DNA of 64,000 nt, taken from NCBI GenBank assembly GCA_029204225.1, contig CM055111.1:11543999-11607998 (forward strand), written 5' to 3'. Below, piece after piece: positions 12,941 through 24,935 of this stretch. Position numbers and translations under genes: made by a program. The stretch is from Diphasiastrum complanatum (lineage: Eukaryota > Streptophyta > Lycopodiopsida > Lycopodiales > Lycopodiaceae). The first letter of the stretch is position 1. Each line of letters begins with the position of its first letter. Below the pieces are notes generated by a model that was given only the letters and a program-made list of their open reading frames with translations, was not told where the DNA came from and searched no databases.

Positions 12941-13530
12941 AATTTAGTTAGTTTTAAGATTCAAGAAAGGCAAGGCATGGCAAGGTCTATATCTAGATTA
13001 CCTATCTATGTATTGATCTGTGTATGTCACTATTGGCTAGATTACCTCAGAGTCTGAATATCTAAATTACCTATCTGAATATCTTAACGAGCCTCGAAGC
13101 CTGAATATCTAGATTACCTATTTGTATATGTCGTTGTTGGTTGAAGACAATTGTTTATGTAAAACACTGCCAAATTGGCTCGGTTGAAGAACTACATGAG
13201 TAGAAGGCCATTTTCTGTAGTGGTTCAGTGTCATAGTTCTGAGAGAAAAATGCTAATGCTTTCTTGCTTTGCTTTCTCTTGCACAAAAACCCTTAGCATA
13301 GCGGTTGATAAATGTAGAATGTACCAACATTTGTATGGAGGATATGGTATTCTATTGCAATGTGTGAAGAGTTCACTACTATCGCATCTAATCAAACCAT
13401 GTCATGTAACTATCAATGTTTAGATACATTGTAAATGGTTTTGAGAAGACATGATAGATGCATATTTTCTATGCCAGTGTAATGTCAGTGACCAGCTATA
13501 GTCGCTAAATATGAAGTTTGTTTTTGCTTT
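12941..13530. other. No gene seen
   Basis: AT-rich sequence. A phrase of the form tatctagattacctat recurs three times between 12990 and 13115. The open frame at 13175-13423 has no recognisable feature. Confidence 0.35.
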
Positions 13531-13957
13531 GGATTACCTTCAGATCGAATACCCTTGAGGCAGATAGATAGGTGCAGTGAGTCAGATATCCCGGTCTGCG
13601 ACTGAAAAGAGTTGTGAAAGAAATGTAAGAGACCAAATGTTTTTAGAATGTCCCTAAGCCTTAAGTAGAAGGGTCCACTTTCAAATGAGTCCCCAAGGTA
13701 GAATGCTTATCTAGAGCATCTTTGAAAAGCCAGAATGTTTGTCTTGGATTACCTTTATCGAATACCCTTGAGGCAGATAGATAGGTGCAGTGAGTCAGAT
13801 ATCCCGGTCTAACTGAAAAGAGCTGTGAAAGAAATGTAAGAGACCAAACATTTTCTAAATGTCCCTGAGCCTTAGGTAGAAGGCATTATGCACTTTCAAA
13901 TGAGTCCCCTAGGTAGAATGCATTATCTAGAGCATGTTTGCGATCCCAGAATGTTTA
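13531..13957 (+). repeat. Tandem duplication, about 210-bp unit, two copies
   Basis: Unit 1 (13531-13743) and unit 2 (13746-13957) share long identical stretches (for example aatacccttgaggcagatag and agtgagtcagatatcccggt). They differ by small indels and substitutions. No coding frame is conserved between them. Confidence 0.9.
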
Positions 13958-15430
13958 CATTCAGCCTCGCGCCCTACCTAGGTTCAGACAGCCGCTCCCT
14001 ACCCTGAATTAGCAAGGAAAAAAGAGCCAGCCACCATATCTCTTGCTACAAAAAAGACTTCTAAATCGCGAGAGAGAGATATATACCAACTGAGGCAGGG
14101 TCTAGATCGCTCCTCATATGCCTAACGACAGTTCATTCACCATTGCTGCCTTGCAGGTAACCTACAACAGAAGTTCCACCAAGTTTTATTTATACAGGAC
14201 TATACACTTGGACTTCAACAAGGTAAAAGTGCACTTTCAAATCCAGAATGAACCACACTCTAGCGCCCCACCTGTCGCGTTGAGTCAGCGCAATTCATAG
14301 CACTTGCCACAGTCCGTGGAGTAACCCATGTTGTCAAAAAAGTAGCAAGAGAGGGTTAGCATCATAAGGAAAGCATATCACAGAGGGATCTATAAGGCTG
14401 ACCGCTCTCCACTTGCTTTCACCACTCTCATCGAGCTACGAAAAAAAATAGCTACTAAACAACAAACCGTCCACTAGGTTTCACAACTTAATCATGTTTT
14501 GAAAACATGATTGCAGGTCAAGAACTAACCATCTAATGATTGCTTAAAAGCAATCTTGAAGTTCAAATCAAGATCTCCATGCAAATTTTGGTTAGCAACC
14601 TGCTTAACCAGAAGGTACCACAGGGTTATTAAGACCAAAACCCATTGCATGCCTTCACCTAAGCATCACAGATTCTGATCCATTAGCAAACAGGGTAAGG
14701 ATGGCTTTCACTAACCATACATGCATTGCTCACTTTGTTTTACCAAGATAACAAATTAAATTGTTGGACTTTCAATCATGTTCCAACAAACAGATTCTCT
14801 GGAGGATTCAAGGACAAACTTTCCATCCTCAACATGCAACTAACTAAACATTATAATTTCGCTACAAACAGTACATATTAACTGGATAAAACAATTTACA
14901 CCAATTTATCTATGAACTATACTCAAAATTACATGTTTAAGAACATCACAAATTGGTGCAAACACCTTCTTTCTCATCGTAGTTTATCTCTCATGATTCT
15001 TCACGTAGTTGCTATGCATCTGGCATTTGGCGTGTTACAGTGTAGACGATGGCAGGGATGGTGCAACGCTTGATCACATCATGGCTTGCTTTTGATCGCA
15101 CCGTAGCTTTTGATAACTTTTGATCGCACGCATCCATTCTGGTTATTTAGCCAGGCGATCTATTAACTGGAACAGAAAAATATTTTTTATCTATATGGAT
15201 CTACGTAGGACACCATTTGTGGAAAGGCCATAGTTACAATTAGGAGGAAAGCGGGTCACTGCACCACGAGTAGTAGCACCTTTTCTGTTGTGTGCAGATC
15301 TGACCCGTGGAGCTCGGACATTGTTGGCATTCTTGATTACCTCTGAAGATTGAAAGGCGTGAGGCATGTTAATAATCATCAGTGCTGACTCCAAAACCCG
15401 AGAATAATGCCATCATACATCTATCCTACG
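13958..15430. other. No gene seen inside CACTA-like element
   Basis: Moderately AT-rich sequence. Open frames at 14118-14300 (+) and 15191-15394 (-) lack recognisable motifs or good splice context. No transposase was recognised. Confidence 0.35.
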
Positions 15431-15432
15431 CA

Positions 15433-15675
<243 letters not shown>

Positions 15676-17109
15676 TTTTCTTTTGTATTTCTCTAAGTTC
15701 TGCTGATTTTTTTCCTGCACATGGCCAACGATGATGGAGTCAGCATCGACAAAGCGATGATGGAGTTAGCATCGGCAGAGCGATGATGGAGTTAGTGACT
15801 TTTTATGGGTAGCTCCTAACTAATGTTCATCCATGGAGAAAATAGCACCAGTACCTCGAAATGCCAGCTACCTTGAAACGTCTCAAGGGGCTTCCATTTT
15901 TGCTAATACAGATCCCCCTCACCGATAGTCCATTGTTACTGATTTTTTTTTACAACAGTTACAAGCATCCTGGATTGCTATGGTGTTGGTGGTGTTGGCA
16001 TATGCGCGAACTGCTTTTGCAGTTATGTCTTTTGACTGATTTGAATCGGTTTGGTGAAGCCTGGACTGCAACGACAGATATGGTGAGGCGAGCCTCTTGA
16101 GATTTTCATCTGATCTTTGGATTCTCTTTTATGATCTTACTTCAAAATTTGTTCTTGATGCGAAATAACTCATCATTTTTGTGTAGATAGTTAGCATGCG
16201 ATTTGCTACAACTCTAGCTCTAAGTTTCCTCAAGAAACTGCTATAGATTCTAAAGGGGTGCCATCTAATGCTTTTAGGAGGAATGATTACCAACAAGTTC
16301 ACCGGAAAGCTTTCTCACATGGTGTCAGTGATATTAACTCAAAATCTCCAAAGATGGAGGTATCCTACTTGAGTATCCATTGAATGAGATAGGCCACACC
16401 ACTCCTTTTTTTAGTTTAAAACAATTTGAGCAGAGTGAAATGCCTATGTGGTTGTGACTATTGGCAAACTCAACCGTCTGCTCAAAAGGCCTCTGCCCAT
16501 GTTGACAGACACAAATCGTCAGACCCTTTGTGTAAGGCGGCTGACTCTTTGCGATGATATGTGCCTCAGGTGCAGGGTGGAGGTAGTGTTCTAGAAACTT
16601 TTTTGAGGTTTTTTTGAAAAACATTTATATTATAAGAAGTGTTTTGGATCCTAATGATGAAGGTACTAATAGTTGCCAGTTTTCCTCTACAAAACTTGAG
16701 ACTAAGGCATAAAAAGTCTAACAAAAAAAATTTCATGTTAATTTTTTTGAGAAAACTACCGATTTCATTCTTGAATTATTCATGCTTTCTTAAACACCGG
16801 GTGGAGTTGAAACTGGGAGTAGTGCTAAATCTTGAATCTGAGAATGAAAAAAGAGAGAGTTTATTAAAAATCAAAAAGTTATAGTACCAAAAAAAGCACG
16901 AGATGGGGTGATAATTGATAAAAAATTTTAAAGCAGGGGTGAGAGGTAGGAGGGCACCTCAAAGACCAGCAAAATGGAGAATAACCTCGATGGAAATGCA
17001 CGTAATAATGAGTGGAAGAGATGAGAGGAATAGAGGTAAAAAAAAGAGAGGAGTAGATAAAGTGACGAGAATGTCAAATTTGCCGGATTGTCTCGGAACT
17101 TTAATTCAA
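15676..17109. other. No supported gene inside CACTA-like element
   Basis: A short triplication of a phrase like gatgatggagttagcatcgg lies at 15730-15795. The 96-codon minus-strand frame at 16334-16624 is unrecognised. Confidence 0.35.
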
Positions 17110-17990
17110 CTTTTCACTACATTCGACCTTCGTAAGACTCGAATTTTTTGGAAGACTTGAATTTTTGGAACAATTCAAATTTTTCCAATGACTCGAATTT
17201 TTTTTATGACGAGAATTTTTTTGAAGACTCAAATTTTTTGAAAGATTCGAATTTTTCGGAAGACTTCAATTTTTGGAACGAGTCAAATGTTTGGAACGAC
17301 TCAAATGTTTTTGACGGATCAAATTTCTCCAAAAGATAGAATTTTTTGAAAGACTCGAATTTCTATAAACACTCAAATTTTTCAAGAATTGAATTTTTGG
17401 AGCGAGTCGAATTTTTGAAACAACTCGAATTTTATGAAAGATTCAAAGACTCGAATTTTTTTCGAAAGACTTGAATTTTTCCAATGGATCGAATTTTTTC
17501 AATGACTCAAATTTTTGGAACGACTAAAATTTTTTAAAAAATTAAATTTTTGAAAAAACTCGAAGTTTTTCAAATGATCGAATTTTTCCAAAGATTCGAA
17601 TTTTTCAATGGATCGAATTTTTTCAATGACTTGAATTTCTTTAATGACTCAAATTTTTTAAAAACTCAAATTTTTTCGAAGACTCGAATTTGATTGAATT
17701 TTTTCAAAACTCGAATTTTTTTAAAACTCAAATTTTTTCAAAACTCAAATTTTTTCAAAGACTCATTTTTTTCCGAATGATCAAAGGACCCTTTGTACTG
17801 TCCAGTCGAATTTTTCAAAAGACTCAAATTTTTTCGAATACTCGAATGTTTCCAAAGATTCGATGTTTTTGAAAAACTCTTTTTTTTTTTTTCAAAGAAG
17901 ACTAGAATTTTTTCAAAAACTCGAATTTTTTCGAAGGCTCAAATTTTTTCAAGGACTCAAATTTTTTAAAGACTCGAATTTTTTCATAGA
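17110..17990 (-). repeat. Subterminal array, right arm
   Basis: Imperfect units of GACTCGAATTTTT, the reverse complement of the left-arm unit, are repeated for almost 900 bp. The short open frames across it (Asn-Phe-rich, Lys-Ile-rich) are artefacts of the repeat. Confidence 0.85.
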
Positions 17991-17994
17991 CTCG

Positions 17995-18101
17995 AATGTT
18001 AGATATTCGAGATGCGAGATGTGTGGGATCAGCCATCATCTAAATCATCGGCCGCCACCTAAATCGGTCTCCATTGTCCGTTAATGACGGGCACTCTTTA
18101 G

Positions 18102-18106
<5 letters not shown>
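17995..18106 (-). repeat. Right terminal inverted repeat of CACTA-like element
   Basis: It ends in TAGTG (18102-18106), the complement of CACTA, and is inverted relative to 10719-10830 with many substitutions. It abuts (TG)/(TA) repeats on the outside. Confidence 0.7.
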
Positions 18107-18167
<61 letters not shown>

Positions 18168-18170
18168 TAG
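18107..18170. repeat. (TG)n(TA)n tract
   Basis: A short TG run leads into about 25 TA units. Confidence 0.9.
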
Positions 18171-18315
18171 ATTCAACGGTAGCAAGAATCGTCGATCTCG
18201 GTACCTCGGATCCACTATGGTATCGCCAGCGGATCCATACTGATCCGCGGTACCAAAAAATAAAAAAATTGCGAAAGTAACATAGGAGTTTTTTTATTTT
18301 TATTTTTATTTTTTA

Positions 18316-18413
18316 TTATGGTGCCGTCCTGGTACCGCGGATTTTTGGATGGTACCATAATTGCGGTACCACCATTATGGTACCGCGGTACATAATGCGG
18401 TACCACGTGCCAC

Positions 18414-18468
<55 letters not shown>

Positions 18469-18596
18469 CATAGATATATATATACACATACATAGATATA
18501 TATATACACATACATAGATATCATGCTGGCCCATGGTACCGCCATTAATGGTGGTACCACGATTATGGTGCCGCCTTGGAAAACGCGATACCACAA
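18316..18596. repeat. GGTACC-rich fold-back (MITE-like) unit
   Basis: Arm 1 (18316-18420) and arm 2 (18520-18596) are inverted copies (ggtaccaccatta..., tggaaaacgcg/cgcggattttt). They are separated by (TA)n with three copies of cacatacatagatata. The layout resembles a fold-back MITE that could extrude as a long hairpin. A related single module lies at 10599-10690. No target duplication could be fixed in the surrounding TA-rich DNA. Confidence 0.6.
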
Positions 18597-18639
18597 TATT
18601 TTTTTATGTGTAAAACATTAAAAAAAATATTAATATATA

Positions 18640-19460
18640 TATATTTATTTATTTATTAGTAGGTTAGCCCATCGTTGACAGGTGACCGACAATTTGGGTG
18701 GCAACTTGTGGTCGAGACATGTGGATGGTGCTCAGAACAGGCGATTGATGATCTACTTAGCCATCCTCCCCCTCCCCGTGGTCTGTGGCACAATATTCTT
18801 TTCATTCTCAATTTCTTTTGCGAGACGACGCATTGTGCGTGCCCCTCCACGTTGCCGAGAGAGTGGAAAATGTAAAGGGGGGTGGTGCCAAGGCCCACTT
18901 CCCTTCCCCCCAAACTCTTTCTCCCACACCCACCTAGGCTTAAGTGGACCTAGAGAGAGAAAAATAGAGAGATGGGGCTCGAAAGTTGCCACATGGCAAG
19001 CCACATAGGCTTGGCACACAGACTCTCTCAAAGCAGTCTGCAAAAATGAATTGTTTGTCAGCAGCTCACATTTTTTACAAAATGTGACACTTTAGTCCAC
19101 TTCAACAAATGAGCTATTTGTCGACTTTTTTGCATTTTCTCAAAATGCGACACTTCGTTCTGCTTCGAAGTTCGATCGTTCCAACAGACGCGTCGGTATA
19201 CCTTATAGGTGGTCTACGATTTCTTGTCGATCTTCTAGGAAATGAACAAAGTTGATTACTTTCATCAGGCTATAATTATTGAGCTACAACATCATCATCT
19301 TCGGAATCACTACTGATAAGTTGTTCGTCTAAAGTGGATGAGCCAGGACCTTCAATAAAAATAGTCGACTCAAGAACATAAGCATTCGATACTTCAAGAG
19401 AGTCCAATAGTTCGACTATATGAGCTTTGCCCTTACCCTGTTGGTTCGTGAAATGAAAAT
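18640..19460. other. No gene seen; diverged CACTA-end-like phrase
   Basis: At 18657-18730 the text (gttgacaggtgaccgacaat, ttgggtggcaacttgtgg) resembles, with many changes, the terminal repeat at 10735-10800. Short inverted pairs such as gcattttctcaaaatgc occur at 19065-19155. The minus-strand frame 19276-19572 is unrecognised. Confidence 0.3.
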
Positions 19461-19466
19461 TATCAA

Positions 19467-20195
19467 TTCTGATACCACATATGTTGGCGTCAGCTCCGAC
19501 AGACACCAATAGAATGAAATACGATGATAAATAAAGATGAAAGCACAATGATAACTGCATTAACATGACCATGGATTGACTAAAAGATCTTGTATTATTC
19601 TAGCTTCACATTTACAAGATCGCTTACCAGTTGATTAACTAACTAATTAAAACAATTGTTATTGGAGTGTGAAGATGTACACAATCTATACTTAGAATCC
19701 TATTTATTTTTGTAGAGTGTTGTTTTTTTGCATTTTGTTGCATGTCAGAAATTGCATGAAAAAATGCAGTGTCACTTTTTTTTGCATTTTGTCGCCTGTT
19801 AGAAATTGCATGGAAAAATGCAGTCACATTTTTCGCATTTTGTTGCCTGTCAGAAATTGCATGGAAAAATGCATTGTCGTATTTTTTGTATTTTTTGCAA
19901 AGCAGTGTCACATTTTTGGAAGTGCTGAAATGGCCTAAAAATTGACTTAGCACAAGTGTCGCAAAACACTTAGCTGTTCAGGATGACCCGAAGGTGGAAA
20001 GGCGACAATGTCGGATTTTTTTTCTATGGAATTTCCTGAGTAAAAATGTAGACTATAGTGACAATCAGTCTAAGAATGCAGACTGTTGAAAAACCGTTCA
20101 TTTTTTGCAGGTTTCATTTGAGAGAGTAAAATTGAGATAAGGAGAAAGGGCTATTGGGATGAGTAGGAGTTAGATTAAAAGCTTACTGCTACAAA
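19467..20195 (-). mobile_element. Possible copia LTR flanked by PBS
   Basis: TTCTGATACCA (19467-19477) resembles a reverse-complement initiator tRNA-Met PBS. The segment to its right could be an LTR, because the 3' end of a minus-strand copia pol lies immediately beyond it, at about 20225. A single LTR with a PBS on one side and a pol end on the other would imply a tandem or recombinant copia array. LTR ends were not confirmed by a second copy. Confidence 0.3.
19730..19888 (+). repeat. Three tandem 51-54 bp hairpin repeats
   Basis: Units start at 19730, 19784 and 19835 with gcattttgttgcctgtcaga-like text and end in gcatggaaaaatgca. Each unit contains GCATTTT and AAAAATGC as an inverted pair and could fold. 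Confidence 0.85.
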
Positions 20196-20224
20196 TGTGA
20201 ACTGCAATTGAGATTTATCATATT

Positions 20225-22284
20225 TACTAAAGTAGAATGTTTATCTCTAGACAATGACTTTGTCAAAATATCAACCAACATATCGTCTGTATGACAGTAA
20301 CTTAGTACGACATCTTTATTCTAAACCTTCTCTCTAAGAAAATGAAATTGAACTTCTATATGCTTAGTTCTATTATGAGTTCGTGGGTTCAGAGATAGAG
20401 CTATGTAGTTCTGATTGTCACACTGGAGTATTGGAGGACCGATATGTGAAAATTGTAGATCCTGTAGTAGCCTTCTGAGCCAAATTATCTCCTTCACTAC
20501 TGATGTAGCTGCAACGTACTCTGATTCTGTAGAGGACAATGAAATGCATTTTTATTTTTTGATGGTCCATGAAATGGGTCCTCCTGCAAGGAAACAAATA
20601 TAACTTGATGTATATTTTCTAGTATCCACGTCTCCTGCCCAATCTGAATCTAAATATGTGATCAGTGTGAGTGCAACTTTTGTATTACCATTATAGCTCA
20701 AAGCATAGTCCTTTGTAGCTTGAATGTACTTCAGTACTCTTTGCAGAGCTTTCTAGTGCTGTAAGCCTGGATTGGACATGTATTGAGACAGTGTGCTTAC
20801 TGCATATGCTAGATCGGGTCGTGTACAGATCATAGAATACATGATAGATCCTATGACGAACTGATAAGGATACCTACACATTTCTTGCTAATCTTCTTGA
20901 GTTCTAGGGCACATGTCTTTGGACAACTTAGATCCTAAATCCATACGTGTGTCTATGGGCTTGCAGTCCTCCATGCCATATCTGCAAAGTAGATTGATTA
21001 GATAGGACTCTTGGCTTATAGCGATCCTTCTGCTTGCGCGATCTCTGTTGATCTCCATATCGAGAAGGTAATGGACTAGGTCTAAATCAGTCATCTCAAA
21101 TTCTGATGAAAGCAGAAATTTGGTTTTTTGTAATAACTAATTTGAATTATTGATAATTAAATAATCATCAACGTCTAATGCTATTATAACATAGCTTGAC
21201 CCTTTATGTTTGAGATACACATTAGAGTCTGTAGAGCAAGAAGTGAAATTATGTTGCAACAAGAAGTGATTGATTTTTTCATACCAGGCCTTGGGAGCTT
21301 GCTTAAGACCATATAATGCCTTATGAAATTTGCATACCAAATGCTCTTTGCATTGAAGGATGTAACTTTTTGGTTGATAAATGAATATATCTTCTTGTAT
21401 ATATCTGTGAAAGAACGTTGTTTGGACATCCATCTGGTGATCATGAGCCACTGCATAAGTGAATAACAAGCGAATTGATGTGTGTTTGACTACTGGTGAG
21501 AAAGTATCAGTGTAGTTGATCCCATGTTTTTGTGAAAAACCTTTTGCAACCAACCTTGCTTTGCATCTGATGTTATCTCCATCAGAACTTGTTTTGATCT
21601 TGTAGATCCACTTGCATTTAACTGGTCTTCTTCCATTAGTATAGGTGCAAGTGTCCATACATTGTTCTTATGCATTGATGACATTTCGTCCTCCATTGCT
21701 TGAATCCAATGATCTTTATTTGATTTATCAATAGCTTTCTCGAATATTTGAGGTTCATCCGTGAAGCCACAAAATTTGATGGCTATGTTTGTTGAAACAT
21801 TCTGACCAAACCTTAATGGTGGTTTTTTTTGTCTATTAGATCTTCTCATAGTTTATATAGGTCTCGAATTCAATTTTGCATTTTCGAGTTTGACCTGTTC
21901 TGCTTGAATTCAAACTGGTGATTAGAGTCTTTCAGGTACTCGAATTTGAAGTCTCTCTGAATCACTACTATGTCCATATGGTAATTTTTGTTCATCATCT
22001 ACTTGCTTTACTTCTGTTGTTGGTAACTCATAATAAGTTTTAAAATTTTCATAGCCGATTAAATCATTGTCTACTCATCGAATTTAACATCTCAAACAAC
22101 TTTTATTCTTCCAGTTTCGGGTATGTAGACTCGCTAATATGAAGAATGTAACTCGGATCCTACCAAAAAATCTTGTTTTGTCTTTTCATCGAGTTTCTTT
22201 TTCAATTTGTCTGGTATATGCATATAAACTGCACATCTGAATGTCCGAACATGAGTTAGATTTGGCTTTGACTTTCACCATATT
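20225..22284 (-). pseudogene. Decayed copia pol (IN end, RT, RNase H)
   Basis: Minus-strand blocks appear in the correct copia order. An integrase C-terminal relic (HIPDKLKKKLDEKTK, about 22200) is followed by RT (KCKWIYKIKTSSDGDNIRCK and LYGLKQAPKAWYEKI, 21658-21137). The thumb/connection block (SYLINLLCRYGMEDCKPIDT, 21094-20888) and RNase H (MSSTESEYVAATSVVKEIIW, 20539-20321) come next. The polymerase motif reads ALDVDDYL, so the VDD is present. Frameshifts and stops separate the pieces, and the gag-PR part is missing. The right edge is cut by a CACTA-type array at 22285. Confidence 0.9.
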
Positions 22285-22555
22285 TAATTTGAGTCGATCC
22301 GAAATTCTAGCCGTTCCAAGAAATCAAGTCTTAAAAAATTCGATAGTTGAAAAAATTTGAGTTGTTTGAAAAATTCGATCCAAAATTCGAGTCATTGAAA
22401 AAAGGCGAGTGATTGGAAAACTTCGAGTCGTTCGAAAAATTAGAGTCATTGAAAAAATTCGAGTCATTGGAAAAATTCGATCATTTGAAAAAATTTGAGT
22501 CTTTCCAAAACAATTCGAGTGGTTTCAAAAATTCAAGTTGTTCAGGACGACAAAG
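22285..22555 (+). repeat. Displaced CACTA-arm array fragment
   Basis: AAAAATTCGAGTC-type units appear in the same order as about 11040-11300 of the left arm (ttcgatagttg...aaaattcgatcc). The fragment is wedged between a minus-strand copia pol and a plus-strand copia gag relic. Terminal repeats are absent. Confidence 0.75.
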
Positions 22556-22995
22556 ATCTGACCACTTTCGTACGAGAGATAAATGATTTGTTTATTTTTT
22601 TGCAAAATTCTAACACCGATGGTGAAAGATTCATCTATGACACTTCAAAAGGTGATAGATGGAGTCAAAGAGGACGTAGAAGCTCGCGAATGCTATGACG
22701 ATAATGGTGATTCGTAAAAGGCTCTATTTACTCAGAAGAATCAATCTTTAACAAAGTTTAAGTCTATGAGGGAGTCGTCTAAGAAGAATGAAAATCGTTC
22801 AGATGAATCCAAGACAAATGATCGACAATCAGAAAAACAATAGAAAGATTCTGGTGATAGGAAGATTTGCAACAGATGCAAAAGATAAGGTCATACAGAA
22901 GACAAGTGTTGGTTGAATCCAATGATTGATTGTATTCATTGTCATAACCTGGGCCATGCCCAAATTTTTACATCCGATGCTTGTCCTAGATTTTT
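22556..22995 (+). pseudogene. Copia-type gag C-terminal relic with zinc knuckles
   Basis: One plus-strand frame, with three in-frame stops, carries CNRCKR*GHTEDKCW (CX2CX4HX4C with a stop at one spacer residue) followed by CIHCHNLGHAQIF. Two such knuckles and a Lys/Ser-rich linker before them fit the nucleocapsid end of a retrotransposon gag. It is opposite in orientation to the pol relic at 20.2-22.3 kb. Confidence 0.6.
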
Positions 22996-24043
22996 TCTAT
23001 AAATTTGTCGGTTGATCCTTCCTTACTTCATAATTCTCAAGAGAGCTCATGTCAAATTAGCATATCTCTGGCGCTTTTCCGGACTTCTCATCCAATTTAG
23101 CCGATTTCAACTGCACACTGATCGTTCTCCAAAATACCTCTATCAGAAAACCTTCGCCGAGTTGTAGACACCTTTGATTTTGTTCACAGAACCTTCAGTT
23201 TGAAGGGCGAAGATTAATTCCCAACAGATTTTCAGAAAACATCAGAAAAATCGTCAAAAATCACCAAAAAATCACCAAAACCCTAAAAATACAAAAAATA
23301 AACCTTCGCCCGATGCACTGTGTTTAGAAGTGATTCAGATCTATCTATTGCTAGGTCGACGAAGAATAATACCAAAAATAGAAAAGGTTTCAGAGGATCA
23401 GTTGTCATATTGCCATATTTTTGTCAAAAAAAGGTCATTTTTTTGCAAAATTATCAGTATTACTCTTGATCCTTTGCCATGACCTTCGTCGAGTTTCCAA
23501 AACATGCTATTTATAGAAAAACACTAATTTTGAGTTCGGCGAAGATTCTTTTTGATCAAATCATAGAAAATCTTGAATTTTACTCTCACCAGACAACAGA
23601 AACTGTATTTCCTTGTGTCAGAAACCTTCGTCCGATTTTTCATAGTTTTATTTGTGTCAGATCTTTTACGAGAGATGTCGGCGAAAGTTATTTCTCAAGA
23701 AATTGTCAAAAAATTTGTTTATAGAGTTTTTTTTTCCCAAAATAGCACTATTTAGCCTTCGCCGAGCCAACCTTCGCCTAATGAATCTTCGCCAGTCCTA
23801 TTTTAGTTTCTAATTTTTCAGATCAAGTCTCTATCAAAATTTGGATCAAATCTGATATATTCTGAATTGGATTCTAAGAGTATCATTTTTGAGAAGTGTC
23901 AATTGATCGAATTTCAGAAAGTTTTTTATCATATAGAGTCAGATTCTTGAAAAAGAGAATAGATCTAGCAGATTTGATCTGAGATAGTTTTTTGAAAAAA
24001 TCTAGACCCAATCTCATTGTCCGCTTGATCTAAATTTGTAAAG
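22996..24043 (+). other. Probable 5' LTR/leader of gypsy element
   Basis: AT-rich sequence without an ORF lies directly upstream of the gypsy gag. The decamer CCTTCGCCGA or close variants occurs about nine times in either orientation between 23145 and 23800. I found no matching second LTR downstream of 41416 and no clear primer-binding site, so LTR limits cannot be set. Confidence 0.35.
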
Positions 24044-24935
24044 ATGGCTATCCTTAGAGCTGTTCCTGGAGGTGCTCCACAGAAGGTCAATCCAATTATT
24101 GTTAGAAGAGCATCCCGATTGGATCTACCCAAGTATAATGGATTAACAGATCCAGTTAGATTTCTTCAGATCTATGTTGAATATTGTGAGGTGAGATTTA
24201 TCCTCAAGATAAACTTAAGCTGTTTCCTATGGCCTTAACAAGCACAGCACAAGATTGGTACTATAACCAAGATGAAACGGAACGTACAAATTGGGAGGTT
24301 GTTAAACGAGCCCTTATTACACGGTTCAAACCGCGAAAGTTTATGGAAGACCCTTTCCTACTTTTAAGTAAAGTTAAAATGAGAAAGCGGAAAATGGTTC
24401 GAGATTACATGGAAGGGTGAAACGTCTCAGATTTGAATGCGAACTTGAGCTGATTAATGAAAATGCCATGATTATGTGATTTTTATCAGGTCTACCTAAA
24501 CGGATCAGATGTGAGCTGAAACACCATAATGAGTACGCACTTTTGCAAAATGCTATGGACGATGCAATTCGGGAGGAGGATGAAGATTCAGATGATGAGC
24601 CGAATGTCAATATGTTGACTTATATAGAAGGGCAGACTACTATGACATCCACCACTATTGCATCAACGAATGCCAATGTTACTGCAGAAAAGATGCTCAA
24701 TGAGTTCGAGAAACTTGGGAAGACCTAGCAGAAACAGATGCAAAAGTTGCAGTTGCAATTTGATGAGAAGTTCAAAGCATTGGAAAATTTCCACGGAGAA
24801 GCAAACAAGGAACCTGAGAAGGTTGCAAAGACTTTTCCTACCAGGGAAAATATCTGGTGTTCTATTTGTACAGGAAATCACACAGTGAACGAGTGTCCTC
24901 AATTGAAAAAACAAATGGAAATCAATGTTCTTTAG
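24044..24935 (+). pseudogene. Ty3/gypsy gag, frameshifted
   Basis: Gag forms the particle that packages the element RNA. The start reads MAILRAVPGGAPQKVNPIIV. The LPKYNGLTDPVRFLQIYVEYCE block and AQDWYYN...VVKRALITRFKP resemble the retrotrans_gag domain of Tat/Athila-type gypsy elements. The tail carries the zinc knuckle CSICTGNHTVNEC (about 24857-24897). At least three frameshifts or stops separate the pieces (24044-24238, 24229-24420, 24543-24728, 24738-24935). Confidence 0.85.

Noticed and set aside
17110-17990. Asn/Phe/Ser- and Lys/Ile-rich short ORFs that look like low-complexity proteins
   Set aside because: They are frames through the GACTCGAATTTTT array and have no independent support; the same applies to 10923-11524.
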